A DNA stretch of 64,000 nucleotides, from positions 3,130,227-3,194,226 of the forward strand of contig RCSZ01000003.1 of NCBI GenBank assembly GCA_014898425.1, given 5' to 3'. Both the position numbers and the translations under genes were made by a program. The stretch is from Botryotinia globosa. Lineage: Eukaryota; Ascomycota; Leotiomycetes; Helotiales; Sclerotiniaceae. Each line of letters begins with the position of its first letter. Position 1 is the stretch's first letter. Positions 34,569 through 46,872 of the stretch are shown one piece after another. Under the pieces are notes generated by a model. That model ran no database searches and was not told the origin of the DNA. It worked only from the letters and a program-made list of their open reading frames with translations.

Positions 34569-35303
34569 ATTAGCCATATCCTCACCATTAATAATCAATT
34601 TATTAATGAATTTAGAATATCCAATTATTAAGTAGATATATCCTCACCTCTAACTCATTTCTTATTAGGAAAATCTATTCCTAATCAAACAAGCTCTAAT
34701 TAGAGATCCCAGAATTATATCTATTTGATTCAATCCCTGATATTCTATTACATATATAAAACCAATTCATATAGAATCAAATAGAAGTTATAAGCTTTAC
34801 TATTACGCTATATACATAATCTAATTAAAAGATATAATATCAGGGATTGAATCTAATAGCTTATTATTATATATATATTCTAACAGAGCTCCCCTCTTTT
34901 ATTCTTTTCGTTTCGAAAAGACTAATCATGGAGATATTTATTTATATAGTTAATCATATAATATATAATATATCAATTGTATTAGTCATATCCTCACCAT
35001 TAATAATCAATTTATTAATGAATTTAGAATATCCAATCATTAAGCAGATACATCCTCACTTCTGACCTACTTCTTATTAGGAAAATCTATTCCCAATCAA
35101 ACAAGCCTTAATCAAAGATTCCAGAACTATATCCACTTGGTTCAATCCCTGATATTCTGTTATGTATATAGAATCAATATATATAGAATCAAATAGAAGT
35201 TGTAAGCTTTATTACTATGCTATGTATACAATCTGATTATAAAAAGCATAGTATTAGGGATTGAATCTAATAGCTTACTACTATATATATATCCTAACAA
35301 TTC
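34569..35303 (-). mobile_element. Tandem miniature LTR elements (reverse orientation)
   Basis: Reading leftwards: an LTR at 35,303-35,158, an interior of about 270 bp ending in a polypurine tract (34,920-34,886; AAAGAGGGGAGCTC), a second LTR at 34,884-34,748, then a second interior that continues past the copy Y insertion to about 33,456. The shared-LTR tandem arrangement is the usual product of recombination between LTR elements. The apparent 72-codon frame at 34,847-35,065 spans LTR and interior and is spurious. Confidence 0.8.
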
Positions 35304-38300
35304 TATTATCAATCCATCAAATTTAATTATTTCTATTTATTTATATTATTTTAAATATATTATTAATATTTTAATTAATAATTTTTGTTATTTTGAAAAT
35401 AGCTTTCTTATTTTCTATAATTATTATTATTATTAAAAAAAGCTTTGTATTCTAATATCTAATTAATATATTCTTGATATTAATTTTATATATCAAAGTT
35501 ATATATATTACAATATTGCTTTAAAGAATAGTATTAAAAAGAAAGTGAATAATAATATTACAATTTAATAAGGGGAATAATATATAAAAAATATAAAGAC
35601 TTTTTTATATAAAAAAATTAAATAAAAGGGTATTTATAAGTTTTAATTAATAAAAAAACTAGGTTTTTTGATAATCAATAGATTAAATCGATTTAATGAT
35701 TTAATGAAGTATTTTATAGATTTTTATTATTTTATAATAGATTATTTATTATTTAGATTTTGAATATATTTTATTAATATTTTTAGGAATATAAAATATT
35801 TTATTTCCTTTAGATATTATTATATTAGGATCTATTATTAATTTTATTTCTTTAATAGATTCGGATTATAAAAATAAATTTCTTGTTTTTGTGATATATT
35901 TTTGTATAGTTTTTGTAGATATTTTGGTTATATTATTTTTGATTTTTATATTTATAATATTTATAGTTTTTGTATTTTTTGTATTTATATCTATAGAGTT
36001 TAATATATTTCTAATAATAATAAGATTATTAAACCTTAATTTTTTTTGAATTGTTTACAAAACACTAAATATTTTTCTTTTTTATATCCATTATATATTA
36101 TGTAAAAGGTATAGAATTAGATTTTCTAAAGTATCTTTTTCCTTTTTCAAATCGAGTAATAATAAATATCAAAATAAAAATAAGGAGATAAATAATAAGG
36201 ATTCTTAGATTTTTTATTAAATTTCTATTATCTTTTTATATATAATTATTATATTTTGATTCAAAAATAATATTCGAAATATGTTATGTATAATATGTTA
36301 TAAGGTTATTATTGATTTGTTGATTATATTTTATTATTTAATTTCTTTTATTCTTTTTTTTATTTATAAGACTTTTTAGATTATTTAATATAAGATTTTA
36401 TTACTTGTTTTTGATAATATATTAGTATTTAATTATTATATTTTTGATTTCAAAAAAGATTTGTTTTTTAATTCGAAAATTCTATATTTTAATTGAAAGA
36501 TTTATATAAAAGAATTTGATAATCAAATAGATTCTTTTAAAAAGTTTTATTAAATTAATAAGAATTCTGGTTATTAATTCAAAAGGTTATAGATTATAAT
36601 TATTCAATTATTATTGAATTAATATAATAGTAATATTGAAAAAAAAGATTCCTAGGGTTTCAAAGATAATAATATAAATAAGATTAAGAATAAAATTATT
36701 TTGCTAATTATAGAGGAAATATATAATAATAATAAAATAAATATTATTGATTTTGAATATTCTTTTTTTTTATTAAATTTTTTAAAATAATAATATTAAA
36801 AATCTAATTTTATTATAAAATCTTTTAGTTGTATTAATATAATAATAGTTTTTTAGTATTATTTGTATATTGATTTAAAAAGAATTTTTATAAAGGATAA
36901 AGTATTATAGAAAGTTTGATATTAGTTTTGTAAATCTAATTTTAATAAAAATTCTATCAATATTGATTTTGAGATTTACAAATTAATATTAAAAGTTTAT
37001 AAAAAACAATAATAGAAATTGATATATTTAATAATAATATATAATATATTAATATCTAAAGAATTACATTCCTATTTTTATTAAAACAAATAATTATAGA
37101 AAAAAGAGAAATAAATTCAATTTCGAAAAAGGGATGGTTTATTATTGAATATTAAATAGAATCTTATTATATTATAGTTTTCTTTTTTTTTGAATTCTAT
37201 ATTAATAGTTTTTCTTTTTTGTTATATTTTTTCAATATTCTTTTTATATTATTAAAATTACAAAAAGCTTTTTATATATTTTTTGTTCATTAATAATTCT
37301 TTTATTAAATTAAATATTAAAAATCTTTTCTTTTTTTTCTATATATTATGATTTGTTTCATTTTATATTTAAAATGATTATTTATTTCTTTTAATAATAA
37401 TGGGTTTGTAATATTTGATTGTTTATATTATAATTTTAATAAAGATATATAAAAGATATTATGGATTTTATAGATTGATAGTAATTTAAATTTATATATT
37501 TAATTATTAGTTTTTATATTTATTATTAAAAAGGAATCTATAAATCTATTTGAAAACTTTTTTTTTAATTAAAATTATTTAATATTTTAAATACTTAATA
37601 TTATTTTATTTCTAATATTATATTAATATGAGATTATATTTTTTGTTTTATTTGTTTTATAATTGATAGTTGTTTATTATAATTTTTTAAATTTTTTTAT
37701 TTTTTATTAAGTGAAACGATTTATTTATATATAATTGAAATTCTCTTTGTAATATTAATATCTTTATTGATATAATTAAAAATAAATAGAAATCTATATA
37801 TTATTTGAAAAGGAGTAATATTTATAATATTATATTATATTATATTATATATAAATTCTATAAATGATAATAGTGATATCTAATTGTTTTGATAATAATT
37901 GATATAATAATTAATATAATAAATCAGATTCTAATTTTGTTTTTTTGTTTAATTATTGGTTTGTAAATAGAATATTATCAAAAGTTTTTATTATATTTTT
38001 AAATAAAATAAAAAACTATTTTAAAATTTATTTATAAATTATAATCCTTTATTTGAAATAATATCTTTTAAGATTTCAAAATCTTTAAATATATTTTATA
38101 TTAATATTTATATTAATTTTGGTAATGTAATCGATTTGGTTATAGAGGTATATTGGGTAAGTTTTGTAAATCTATTTATAATTATTAGAATTATATTATA
38201 AATATATTTGTTTGATTTTGATGAGGATAAATCTATAATAAAATTTATAATTTCTTTTTTTTAAGAATTATAAAATATAAGGAAAGTTTATAATTTGTTA

Positions 38301-39057
38301 TATAGTTTATATCTTTTAATAATAATTTGTTGATATATTGTATATATTTGAATATAATTTTTGATATCTTTTTTTATTAAAAATTAAAAGTATTTTAATT
38401 TTAAGATTTCAAATGTTTTTATAATACTCTAATATTTATTTGTAGGATTATTATAATAGGTTTTTAGAATTTCTATTTTTAGAATAAAGTTTGATAATAT
38501 ATAAATATTCTTATAATATATAAAAAATTTATTAGTATTTATTTATTAAAATAAAGCAATTTTAATAGAATATAGTCTTTAATTTAAATACTTTTTATTT
38601 TTTATAAAATCATTATTTTATTAGAGTTATAATAAAACAAATCTTATTGTTTCAGATATTAATTCAAATATTGTTTTATCTTTTATTAAAATATAAATTA
38701 TTTGATAAGATATTGATTATTTGTAATCAGTTTTAATTAATAAATATAATTGTTTATAAAATAATAAGCTATACCTTTCTTTTTATAAAAGGTTTATAAT
38801 ATTATATAAAGATTTTGTTTTTTTAATAAAAATACTTTGAAATAGTTTTATTATTATTAATCTGTTTTTTAATTTTTTTTAAAATATAAATAATATATTA
38901 TTGATATTCTCTATATTTGTTATATAATTTAAATAATATAATAATTTATTAATAGGATTTAGCTTTTTTGTTCTATATTTTATTTCGAAATTATATATTA
39001 TTAAGATTTCAATCTATTTAGTTTATTAATTATTCAGATTTTTTTTTATTATAAAAT
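35304..39057 (-). mobile_element. Second Gypsy family remnant with integrase block
   Basis: Very AT-rich DNA. On the reverse strand at about 38,375-38,205 a RIP-damaged but clear integrase segment reads KKDIKNYIQIYTIYQQ, then IIIKRYKLYNKL, a stop, TFLIFYNS, a stop, then KEIINFIIDLSSSKSNK. This fits the Gypsy pattern of D-V-x-x-Y-V, C-x-x-C-Q, R-x-K-P-Y-G-x-L and the D-F-I-x-x-L-P-P-S core. Both stops are explained by CAA or TGG changing to TAA/TAG. This family differs from the chromovirus at 18-31 kb. Ends and LTRs were not found. Confidence 0.6.
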
Positions 39058-42000
39058 TGTTAGAGTATAAGTAAAGATTTATATTATATTATAAGAATTC
39101 TAAATATTATGAAAGATTAAGGCCTTATTATAGAAAATAAAGTATATTAAGAATATACTAAGAGTTTGTATTTAAGATATAAAGGCAATATAGTTAATAT
39201 TATAACAATATTTTTTTCTTAGAGTTTATTTATTTTAAGCAAATTAAGGTATAGATTAACTTTGCTATTTTTCAATAAAATTATAGAGAATCAATTTAAT
39301 AAACTAATTTATTATTATATTTAAATTAAATAGATAATGAAATTAATTAAATAAAAATCCAAAATCCTTTAAAATAATATTAAAACAAATTGTTTTTAAA
39401 ATAATAATTAATTGATAGATTTTCTTTGATTTGTTTAATCCCCATTTAAAAATTATTTTTAATATAATAATATTTAAAGTAATAGATTTTTTGAATTCAA
39501 TTTATATAAATAGATTTGATTTATTTAAATATATTAAATGAAATATAATAATTATTTTTTTCTAATCTCAAAGATTCTTAATTGATTGTTATAATAATAG
39601 ATAATACTTTTATTTAATATAATAATAAAATTTATATTTATTATAATAATCAAGCATTTTTTTGAATTTCTATTACTCGATTTTTTTGTATATTTTATCA
39701 TTTTTTTTGAAAACTTAGCCTTGATTTTTATATAATTCAATAATATTAATAATATTTTGATCTAATAATTCTAATGAATAATGAAACAATTGAAATAATA
39801 AATTATAAAATATTAGAAAAATCTTAAAATTAGCTAGGAATTGTAATAAATAAATCTATTTATAGACTTTAAGAACTTTATAAAAACTATTTTATTTATT
39901 ATTACTCTTTTTCATGAAACAATTAGTTTTTATATTTTTTATATTAATTTATATCTTATTATTTTTTTTATAAAAAGAAATATCAATATGAATTTTATTA
40001 ATATAATCTTTATATTTCTAAATTGATTGAATTACAAGCACTTTGAGTTTAATTAGAATAAAATCAAATCTATTTATAATCTTATTAGCTTTGAGGAATT
40101 TTTTTTTTTTTAATATAATAGATTTAATAAGATTAATATAGATAATTCAATTTCAAAATATAAATAATAGTTGTAATTAATAAAGAATAGAAATATATTA
40201 ATAATCTTTAATATAATATTATTTAATATAAATTTTGTAAATAAAAGTCAATTAGGTCAATTGTTTTAATAGAAATTTATAAAAATATAAAGATATTATT
40301 CGATTATAATATTAATCTTTTTTATTTGATTATCAAATTCGGAATAAAACAAAAAAATTGTTTTAAAATAATTAATAAATATTTGAATAAATATTTCCAA
40401 AACTTAGAAATAAATTGAAAGTTTTTATCAAATACAATATTATTGAAAGTATTATATAGACAATAAATCTTTTTAATAAATTAATTTACAAACTTTTCTA
40501 CAAATAGTTTTATAATTAATATAAAATATTATATCTTGATTAAATAATAAATAATTATAATAATATATTAATATTTCTTTTCATAATATTTATTAATTAA
40601 TAATAATATAATATAATCAATAAAAATATTTAATTAAGGATAAAACAATATTAATAAGAATTTAAGGAATTCAAATATAATAAGGCAAAAGATTTTGATA
40701 TAAAAACAAAATTAATAAATTTGTATAAATATTTTGATTTCCTTAAATATATTAGATTATTAATATATACAAAAAACAAAATCGATAGTTTTAATATAAT
40801 TTGAATATTTAACTGATTTGATTGAATATATATAATATATAATCTATATACAAAATTTAATAAAATAAAAAATAAAAAGATGATTATAATAAAAGATTTT
40901 ATTATTTATTAATCTATAATTTTATAAAACTATTTAAAAGTTTTTTCAAATATTTAGTAATTAATAGCAAATAAAAGAGTTTTAAAGTATTATATATATA
41001 ATTATAACTAATTTGAATAATTTATATATTTTATTAATAAAATTATTGATCGATTTATCAATATTAAGAATAATTATATTTATCAAAGCTATTATCAGAT
41101 TTAAATCGCTATTTGTTTATTGAATAATATTCTTAAATACAATAATATTAAATATTTATTCTAAAAAAGTCATTTGTAAATGATTCTTAATTTAATTATT
41201 ATTAGAATTAATATATATTAAATAATCTTTAACTTTATAATTCAAAATATTAAGACAAATAATCTTATAATTAGATTGATATATAATATAAAAGTTGAAT
41301 TTTGATAAGAATTTGGTTTATTTAATTTATTATTAATTCAGTATCTTTATTGATATAAAGTATTCAAGGTTTTTATAATCAATAATAATTTCGAATAATT
41401 CCTGAATATTATATAATTCTAATCTTTATTCTTTTAATAATTTTATAATTACTAAAAGTTTTTTATTATAAATTTTATAATTATATTTAATAATACTATA
41501 TTTTGATAAAAAGTATATTACTAGATATAGATTTCTTTTGTTATTATATTATAAAAGGATATTACCCACAATCTAATCAGAAATATTAATTTCAATAATT
41601 ATATAATAATAATAATCAAATATAATAAGAATCGAAATAAAAGAGAAAGTATTCTTCAATATTATAAAAATATCTTCCTATTCAAAATCCCAATTCCATA
41701 TCCTCTCCTTCTTTAGAAAACAATTGAAGAACTCTATAATCTTAAAAAAATTATAAATAAAATGTTAATAAAAATTAATAAATTTGAGAAAATACTGAAA
41801 GTTTTTGAATTTAATTAATGATTTTTAATTGAATATAATATTGATTTTTTTTGGATTTATTTTTATATTTTCTAAAGTAATAATCAAATTGAAATATTTA
41901 ATTCTTTTCATCTCAAATTCGTATTTATTAATATCAATTTATAATTTGATATTAATTAATCATTAAATAATTTTGTAAATATATTTTCTATAATTTATAA

Positions 42001-42763
42001 TATTCTCAAAGTAAATCAAAATATTATCTAAATATATTATATAAATTTTATTTAAAAAATCGAAAAGAATATAATTAATATAATTCTAAAACGAAATTAA
42101 TATATTACAAAATCCGAAAAATATTATTAATAATTCGAATAAATTGAAATAAATAATAAAAATGATTTTCTATTTATAATCTTTTATAATTTGTAACTTA
42201 TTAAAAGTAATAATAATATTAAGCTTAATATAAATTTTAATATAATATAAAGTATTAAGGGTTTTTTTAATCAATAATAGAAGGTATTAGTTTTTAATAA
42301 TAATATTATTTAAATCTTAATAATCTTAATAAATTCAAATACCTTTTTCTCATTTAATAACTAAAAGAAATAAAATAATTAATCAAAAATAAGATTCCTA
42401 AATAAATCCTTTATTTAAATTATCATCAAATTATCTACAAATAATTTGAAGTTTAGTCAAAAATATTAAATAATTTTTATTATATAATAATTCTTTGTTT
42501 AATATAATCTTAATCTTATAATTCTATAAATGTTATAATAAAAGTTTATTAATAAAAAAGAATAGAAATCCTGAGTATAGATTACAAAATCAGAAAGATA
42601 ATTTATTTTAAATTTCTAATATAAAAGAAATAAATTAATCTATCTTTTCTATAAATTTATTGATATTATTATTTATTAAACCTTAATATAATTAAATAGA
42701 ATCCTCAATCATTATATAGTATAAATTACAAACTCTATCTAATTTATTTCAGGATATTTTTGT
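39058..42763 (-). mobile_element. Chromovirus copy 3, reverse orientation, 5'-truncated
   Basis: The 3' LTR lies at 39,058-39,207 (150 bp, reading TGTTAGAGTATAAG on the plus strand). The interior matches chromovirus copies 1 and 2 in reverse through integrase, RNase H and RT. The RT site near 42,010-42,030 reads YLDN. The element ends at 42,763 where a miniature LTR element begins, at the position equal to about 21,212 in copy 1, so gag and the 5' LTR are missing. Densely RIP-mutated. Confidence 0.82.
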
Positions 42764-43319
42764 TGTTAGGATATATATAGTAGTAAGCTATTAGGTTCAA
42801 TCCCTGATACTATACCTTTTGAGGTTAGATTATATATATGGCGTAATAGTAAAATTTATAACTTCTATTTAGTTCTATATGAATTAGTTTTATATATATG
42901 ATAGAGTATCAGGGATTAGTTAAGTAGATATTATTCTAGGATCTCTAATTTGGGCTTATTTGATCGGGAATATAGTAGATATTCTTAATAAGAAGTGGAT
43001 TAAAGACGAGAATATACTATTTAATAATTGAATATTCTGAATTCATTAATAAAATTGATTATTAATAATAAGAATATAACTAATATAATTAGTATATTAT
43101 ATATTATATAGTTAAATATATAAATAAATATCTCTATAACTAATTTTTTCGAAATGAAAAGAATAAAAAAGAGGAGCTCTGTTAGGATATATATATAATA
43201 ATAAGCTATTAGATTCAATCCCTAATATTATACCTTTTAGTCAGATTGTATGCGTGGCGTAGTAGTAAAGCTTACAACTTCTATTTGGTTCCATGTGAAT
43301 TGGTTTCATGCACGTGACA
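42764..43319 (+). mobile_element. Complete miniature LTR element, 556 bp
   Basis: LTR 42,764-42,903 (140 bp), interior 42,904-43,179 and LTR 43,180-43,319 (140 bp). A polypurine tract AAAAAAGAGGAGCTC touches the right LTR. The interior starts GAGTATCAGGGATT directly after the left LTR, complementary to AATCCCTGATACT inside the LTR. The interior is only 276 bp and non-coding, so the element has the layout of a TRIM-type non-autonomous retroelement. The 65-codon reverse frame at 43,021-43,218 is spurious. I see no matching target duplication. Confidence 0.85.
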
Positions 43320-43632
43320 ATATATTAATTCAAAATTATTATATAACTTATTTATCAAACTAGATACAACTAATAAAAAAAGATTAATAATCAATACTAT
43401 AGTATTATATTAATCTTTTAAAAAAAGAGATTATTGAAATTCTATAAATTAATAATTCGATCAATCTAATGAATATAATAATAAAAGAAAAGCTATATTA
43501 GATTTTCACTAATTTAATTAACTCTAAATAAGATTAATATTAAAATAATGAAACAAATAGAAAGAGAATAGAGAAAAGATTAATTCTATTAATAAGAAAT
43601 TATTATATTAAAGTTATAAAAAGAGTTCTGAA
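43320..43632. other. AT-rich stretch, unassigned
   Basis: No frame, LTR or inverted repeat recognised. Composition fits RIP-mutated repeat DNA. Confidence 0.3.
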
Positions 43633-43872
43633 TATATAAATAAAGGAATTTATTATAAAAGAATTCATTTTAAAGGAATAATTCCAATATAAAGATAATT
43701 ATATTAAAAGGATTAAATGAATATAAAAAAGATTAGTTTTTTTAATAGTGTTTATATAAGGCCTATTATTTCCTCATTTAGCTAGCTTTTTAGATAGAAT
43801 ACAATTAGATATATAGAACCTATATTACATAGGTGATACGTCTACGTCTTTCGTATCCTTTTCGAATCAACA
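43633..43872 (-). mobile_element. Solo LTR of the Copia family at 48.9-54.8 kb (reverse)
   Basis: About 240 bp homologous in reverse to the 234 bp LTRs at 48,909 and 54,592. It ends at 43,872 with GAATCAACA, the complement of the TGTTG start. It is one of the less mutated copies near 43,820-43,870 (GATACGTCTACGTC). Confidence 0.78.
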
Positions 43873-44032
43873 ATACTAGAAGTAGATTAATTAATTTGTT
43901 TATTAATTTGTTTAAAGTTGATATTATATATAGTTGCCCGGGATAGTATTAAATTAATAATAGGAATATAAAAGTAAGGATAAGAAGATATTTCGAATAA
44001 TTAGTTGAGTAATTTATGATATTAATAATTAA

Positions 44033-44252
44033 TATTAATTCGAGAAGAATATAGAAAATATAATATTCATATATTATAAATTCTATGGATCTAATTGCAT
44101 TTAATTTAAAGAGTTAGCTAAGTAAGAAAGTAATAGGTTTTATATAGATATTATTAAAAGAGTTAATCTCTTTTATATTTATTTAATCTTTTTAATGTAG
44201 TTGTCTTTGTATTGAAGTCATTCCTTTAAAGTGAAGTCCCTTTATTCATATA
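44033..44252 (+). mobile_element. Solo LTR of the same Copia family (forward)
   Basis: About 220 bp beginning TATTAATTCGAGAAG, homologous to the LTR at 54,592-54,825 with a short internal deletion near its 3' end. Confidence 0.75.
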
Positions 44253-44483
44253 GTAATTATCACTAGTACTGACCACTAATAAAATTCTCGGAATAATGAT
44301 TAGTTTTTTCTAACTTTAATCTTGTATTTGATCTTTATATTGAGTGGAAAATAGCCGTATGAGTTCCTACCTACTCCAGGATCTCGATATTTTTATTATT
44401 TTTATTATTTTTATTATTCTTATTATTTATTATTTTGATATAAGAATTTCATAATATTATAGATAAGCTATATAAATTCTACG

Positions 44484-44757
44484 TATAGAAGCGCGTAATA
44501 TTTAAATGACCACCAAAAAGGTCGATCTTGACATCAAACCACCACTACATATACGACCCTACGACTTTTATATACAGAAGCGCTTAATATTTAAATAGTC
44601 ACAAAAAGGTTGATCTTGACATAAAATGACCATACATGCGTTTTTACAACTTCTCTATCTAGAAGCGCTTAATATTTGAATGGCCATCTTTAAGGTTGAT
44701 ATTGACATAAAATCATCATCATACATGTGTTTGAATGGCCATATTCAAGGTCCATGA
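44484..44757. repeat. Tandem repeats of about 86 bp upstream of the Cys-cluster gene
   Basis: Three copies start at 44,484, 44,571 and 44,656 and are followed by a partial fourth. Shared core: GAAGCGCTTAATATTTAAAT, then GGTTGATCTTGACATAAAAT. Each unit has the palindrome AAGCGCTT (degenerate in the first) and a TTGACAT element. The block ends about 250 bp before the ATG. It could be a multiplied control region (inference). Confidence 0.8.
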
Positions 44758-44837
44758 TAGTTGTTAATTTATTAATAGTAATTTTAAATCTGTTGTGTTT
44801 TGTTGGTATTCACATTTGAACAACCATTTTAAAATAC

Positions 44838-44847
44838 CTATAAAATA
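44838..44847 (+). promoter_or_regulatory. TATA-like box of the Cys-cluster gene
   Basis: CTATAAAATA, about 160 bp before the ATG at 45,005, followed by a pyrimidine-rich stretch (44,870-45,000) typical of fungal transcription start regions. Confidence 0.5.
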
Positions 44848-45004
44848 CTAAGTAGATCTGTCAGAATTTCATTTTATCTCCATTTTCAACAGCTTCAATC
44901 ACTACTACTTTTATATCATTCAGAATTCTAGTTATCTTCAAAGTACCCCTTGCCTCGATTGCTCCTTTTAGACTTTATTACTTATTACCTCAATCTTCGC
45001 GAAT

Positions 45005-45852
45005 ATGCCGAAATGCACGAAGTGTGGTCACAGCACTTGCACGTGTTGCAAAACATGTAAACATAGGCAATCGAAGTGTACATGTAAAACCCAGGGCTCT
45101 TCAAGCAAAGAAGGGCCTGGTTCTGCTTCTGACGATTCCAGAAAATCCAACAAATCCAACAAATCCAACAATTCCAACAATTCCAACAATTCCAAAAGAT
45201 CAGATGGATCTCACCATTCCGGTAAATCAACTGCATCAGGAGATTCACAGAAAACACATAGCTCTGGCAAATCTGAACTTACCGAATTGACTAAAGTCTA
45301 CAGTGTGCAGATTCGTGCTATAATAGAAGAGTGCGAAAAAGAGATAGTCGATATAGAAGACGAAATACCCCTTCCTAAAGAAAAAATATGGACAGAGGAG
45401 ATGAAAGTCGAGTATGCAGACTACAAGAGACTTGGTTTAGAGAAAGACAAGAGCAAAAAAGCCTTCTCAAAAAGCTATGATCAGAGCATGAAGAAGGAAG
45501 CTTCTGCGGAAGATCTTAAAACCCTCCGAAGAGATGCTCTCAAATGGGCCGGACTCGCAATTAAGTAAGTTATCCAAATCCAATGAATGTCCTGAATATC
45601 TCAGGACGAATCACAGTACAAAGTGCTAAGCATACTTGATACTGACATTGAGATGAACATTGTATACTAATGAGTCTTTTACTTAGTGAAATGGATGCAC
45701 GACTTAGATTCTTAACTAAGTATGAAGGCGCATATTACAACACAAAGGGTCATATAGAGGCAGTAAAGAACCTAAGTAATAATGGTAAAAGGGCCGTTAA
45801 ACATGCAAAGTTAGCGAAAGCTAGAATCGACAAAGTGAATTCGACTAATTAG
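45005..45852 (+). CDS. Cys-cluster protein with Ser/Asn linker and helical tail, 241 aa, two exons
   Basis: Exon 1 is 45,005-45,564 and exon 2 is 45,687-45,852. The 122 bp intron has a GTAAGT donor, a TACTAAT branch-like site and a TTAG acceptor, and phase is preserved across AA|T GAA. Without splicing the frame stops two codons later. N-terminus: Cys at 4, 7, 12, 14, 15, 18, 25 and 27, arranged CxxC-x4-CxCCxxC-x6-CxC, suggesting metal binding. Residues 30-90 are Ser/Lys/Asn/His-rich with a short Lys-Ser-Asn repeat (minisatellite-like AATTCCAAC units at 45,150-45,200). Residues 95-241 are charged and helical. No signal peptide is apparent. I do not recognise the family. Codons and composition are normal although some 30 kb to the left and 10 kb to the right are RIP-mutated, so the gene has been maintained or arrived recently. 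Confidence 0.72.
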
Positions 45853-45894
45853 CTTCACTTGTTAATGCTTTCAACTTTAACTATGAGCGAAGTA

Positions 45895-46135
45895 AATATG
45901 TTTTTGATTATGGTTTGGCTTGGTTTGATCTGGATTCGTTTGATTTGGTCTGATTTATTTGGCTTGTTTGGTTTGATTTGTTTGGTTTGATTTGTTTGGT
46001 TTGATTTGTTTGGTTTGATTTGTTTGGTTTGATTTGTTTGGTTTGATTTGTTTGGTTTGATTTGTTTGGTTTGATTTGTTTGGTTTGATTGATTTGTTTG
46101 GTTTGATTTGTTTGGTTTGACTTGGCTTGATTTTC
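45895..46135 (-). repeat. 14 bp minisatellite (GATTTGTTTGGTTT)n
   Basis: A core of about 11 regular copies from 45,970 to 46,125 with degenerate edges. It lies 40 bp after the Cys-cluster stop codon, so probably in its 3' untranslated region or just beyond. The reverse frame through it (NQTNQTKQIKP repeats) arises from the 14 bp period and is not a gene. Confidence 0.85.
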
Positions 46136-46872
46136 TTAGCATATTTAGGTGATTCTTATATAATAAAAGAACATATTAGAACAACTCAACTCTGACTATA
46201 TTAATATATTGATTCGCTCAAGAATACTCAAATAAGCTCATAAAAACTTGATAAATCAATGCTTTAATTTACATTCTCGTTAGTATCTTTGCCTCTATTA
46301 TTCCGAGTACGTATAACCTCCTATGTGATATTATATTCTTGTTGAGATGCTATTATGAGTTTCTCGTCTTCTAGCTTCTCATGCGCCGATCATAATTGAG
46401 CCTATTGAAGGTTGCTTTTAAAATTATTCTTATAATTATTCTTATAATTATTCTTATAATTATTCTTATAATTATTCTTATAATTATTCTTATAATTATT
46501 CTTATAATTATTCTTATAATTATTCTTATAATTATTCTTATAATAATAGTGAAAGATCTAATTAATTTAAGCTTAAGGAATAAACTTAATATATATAAAA
46601 GGAGTTGAATTAAAGTCAATTGATAAAAGTTAGATTTAATTAAAATGAAATTATTTACTTTTTTTACATTTTTTCTAAAGAATATTCTAAATTTATATAA
46701 TTTATAATGAAATTCTAGTATTTTTCATGCTTATAAATAAGATCGATTATAATCAAATCATATAGAATAATTTTATATAATAAAAATAAAATATACTTAA
46801 TCTTTCATATATTTCTATTTGGTTTCATTCCATTCTATATCATTATAAATCAATTTTATAAAAGATGTTATT
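46136..46872. other. Spacer with a 12 bp minisatellite
   Basis: AT-rich spacer. At 46,423-46,545 about ten copies of TTCTTATAATTA occur. Both strands are open through the array, giving low-complexity Ile/Arg or Ile/Leu peptides that are not genes. The rest shows no recognisable feature. Confidence 0.6.

Noticed and set aside
34847..35065. Paired hydrophobic frames at 34,847-35,065 and 43,021-43,218 that look like a conserved membrane protein
   Set aside because: Their similarity comes from two copies of the miniature LTR element. The frame crosses the LTR and the polypurine tract and is not conserved as a protein.
14200..44000. Possible mitochondrial DNA insertion or mitochondrial contig, because of the extreme AT content
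   Set aside because: The AT-rich DNA aligns to LTR retrotransposons with target duplications, shows RIP-type stops, and ends in nuclear telomere repeats.
45855..46142. Gln/Asn/Lys-rich reverse frame of 95 codons that could look like a prion-type domain
   Set aside because: It is produced by the 14 bp minisatellite read in three successive frames, and no start region or promoter supports it.
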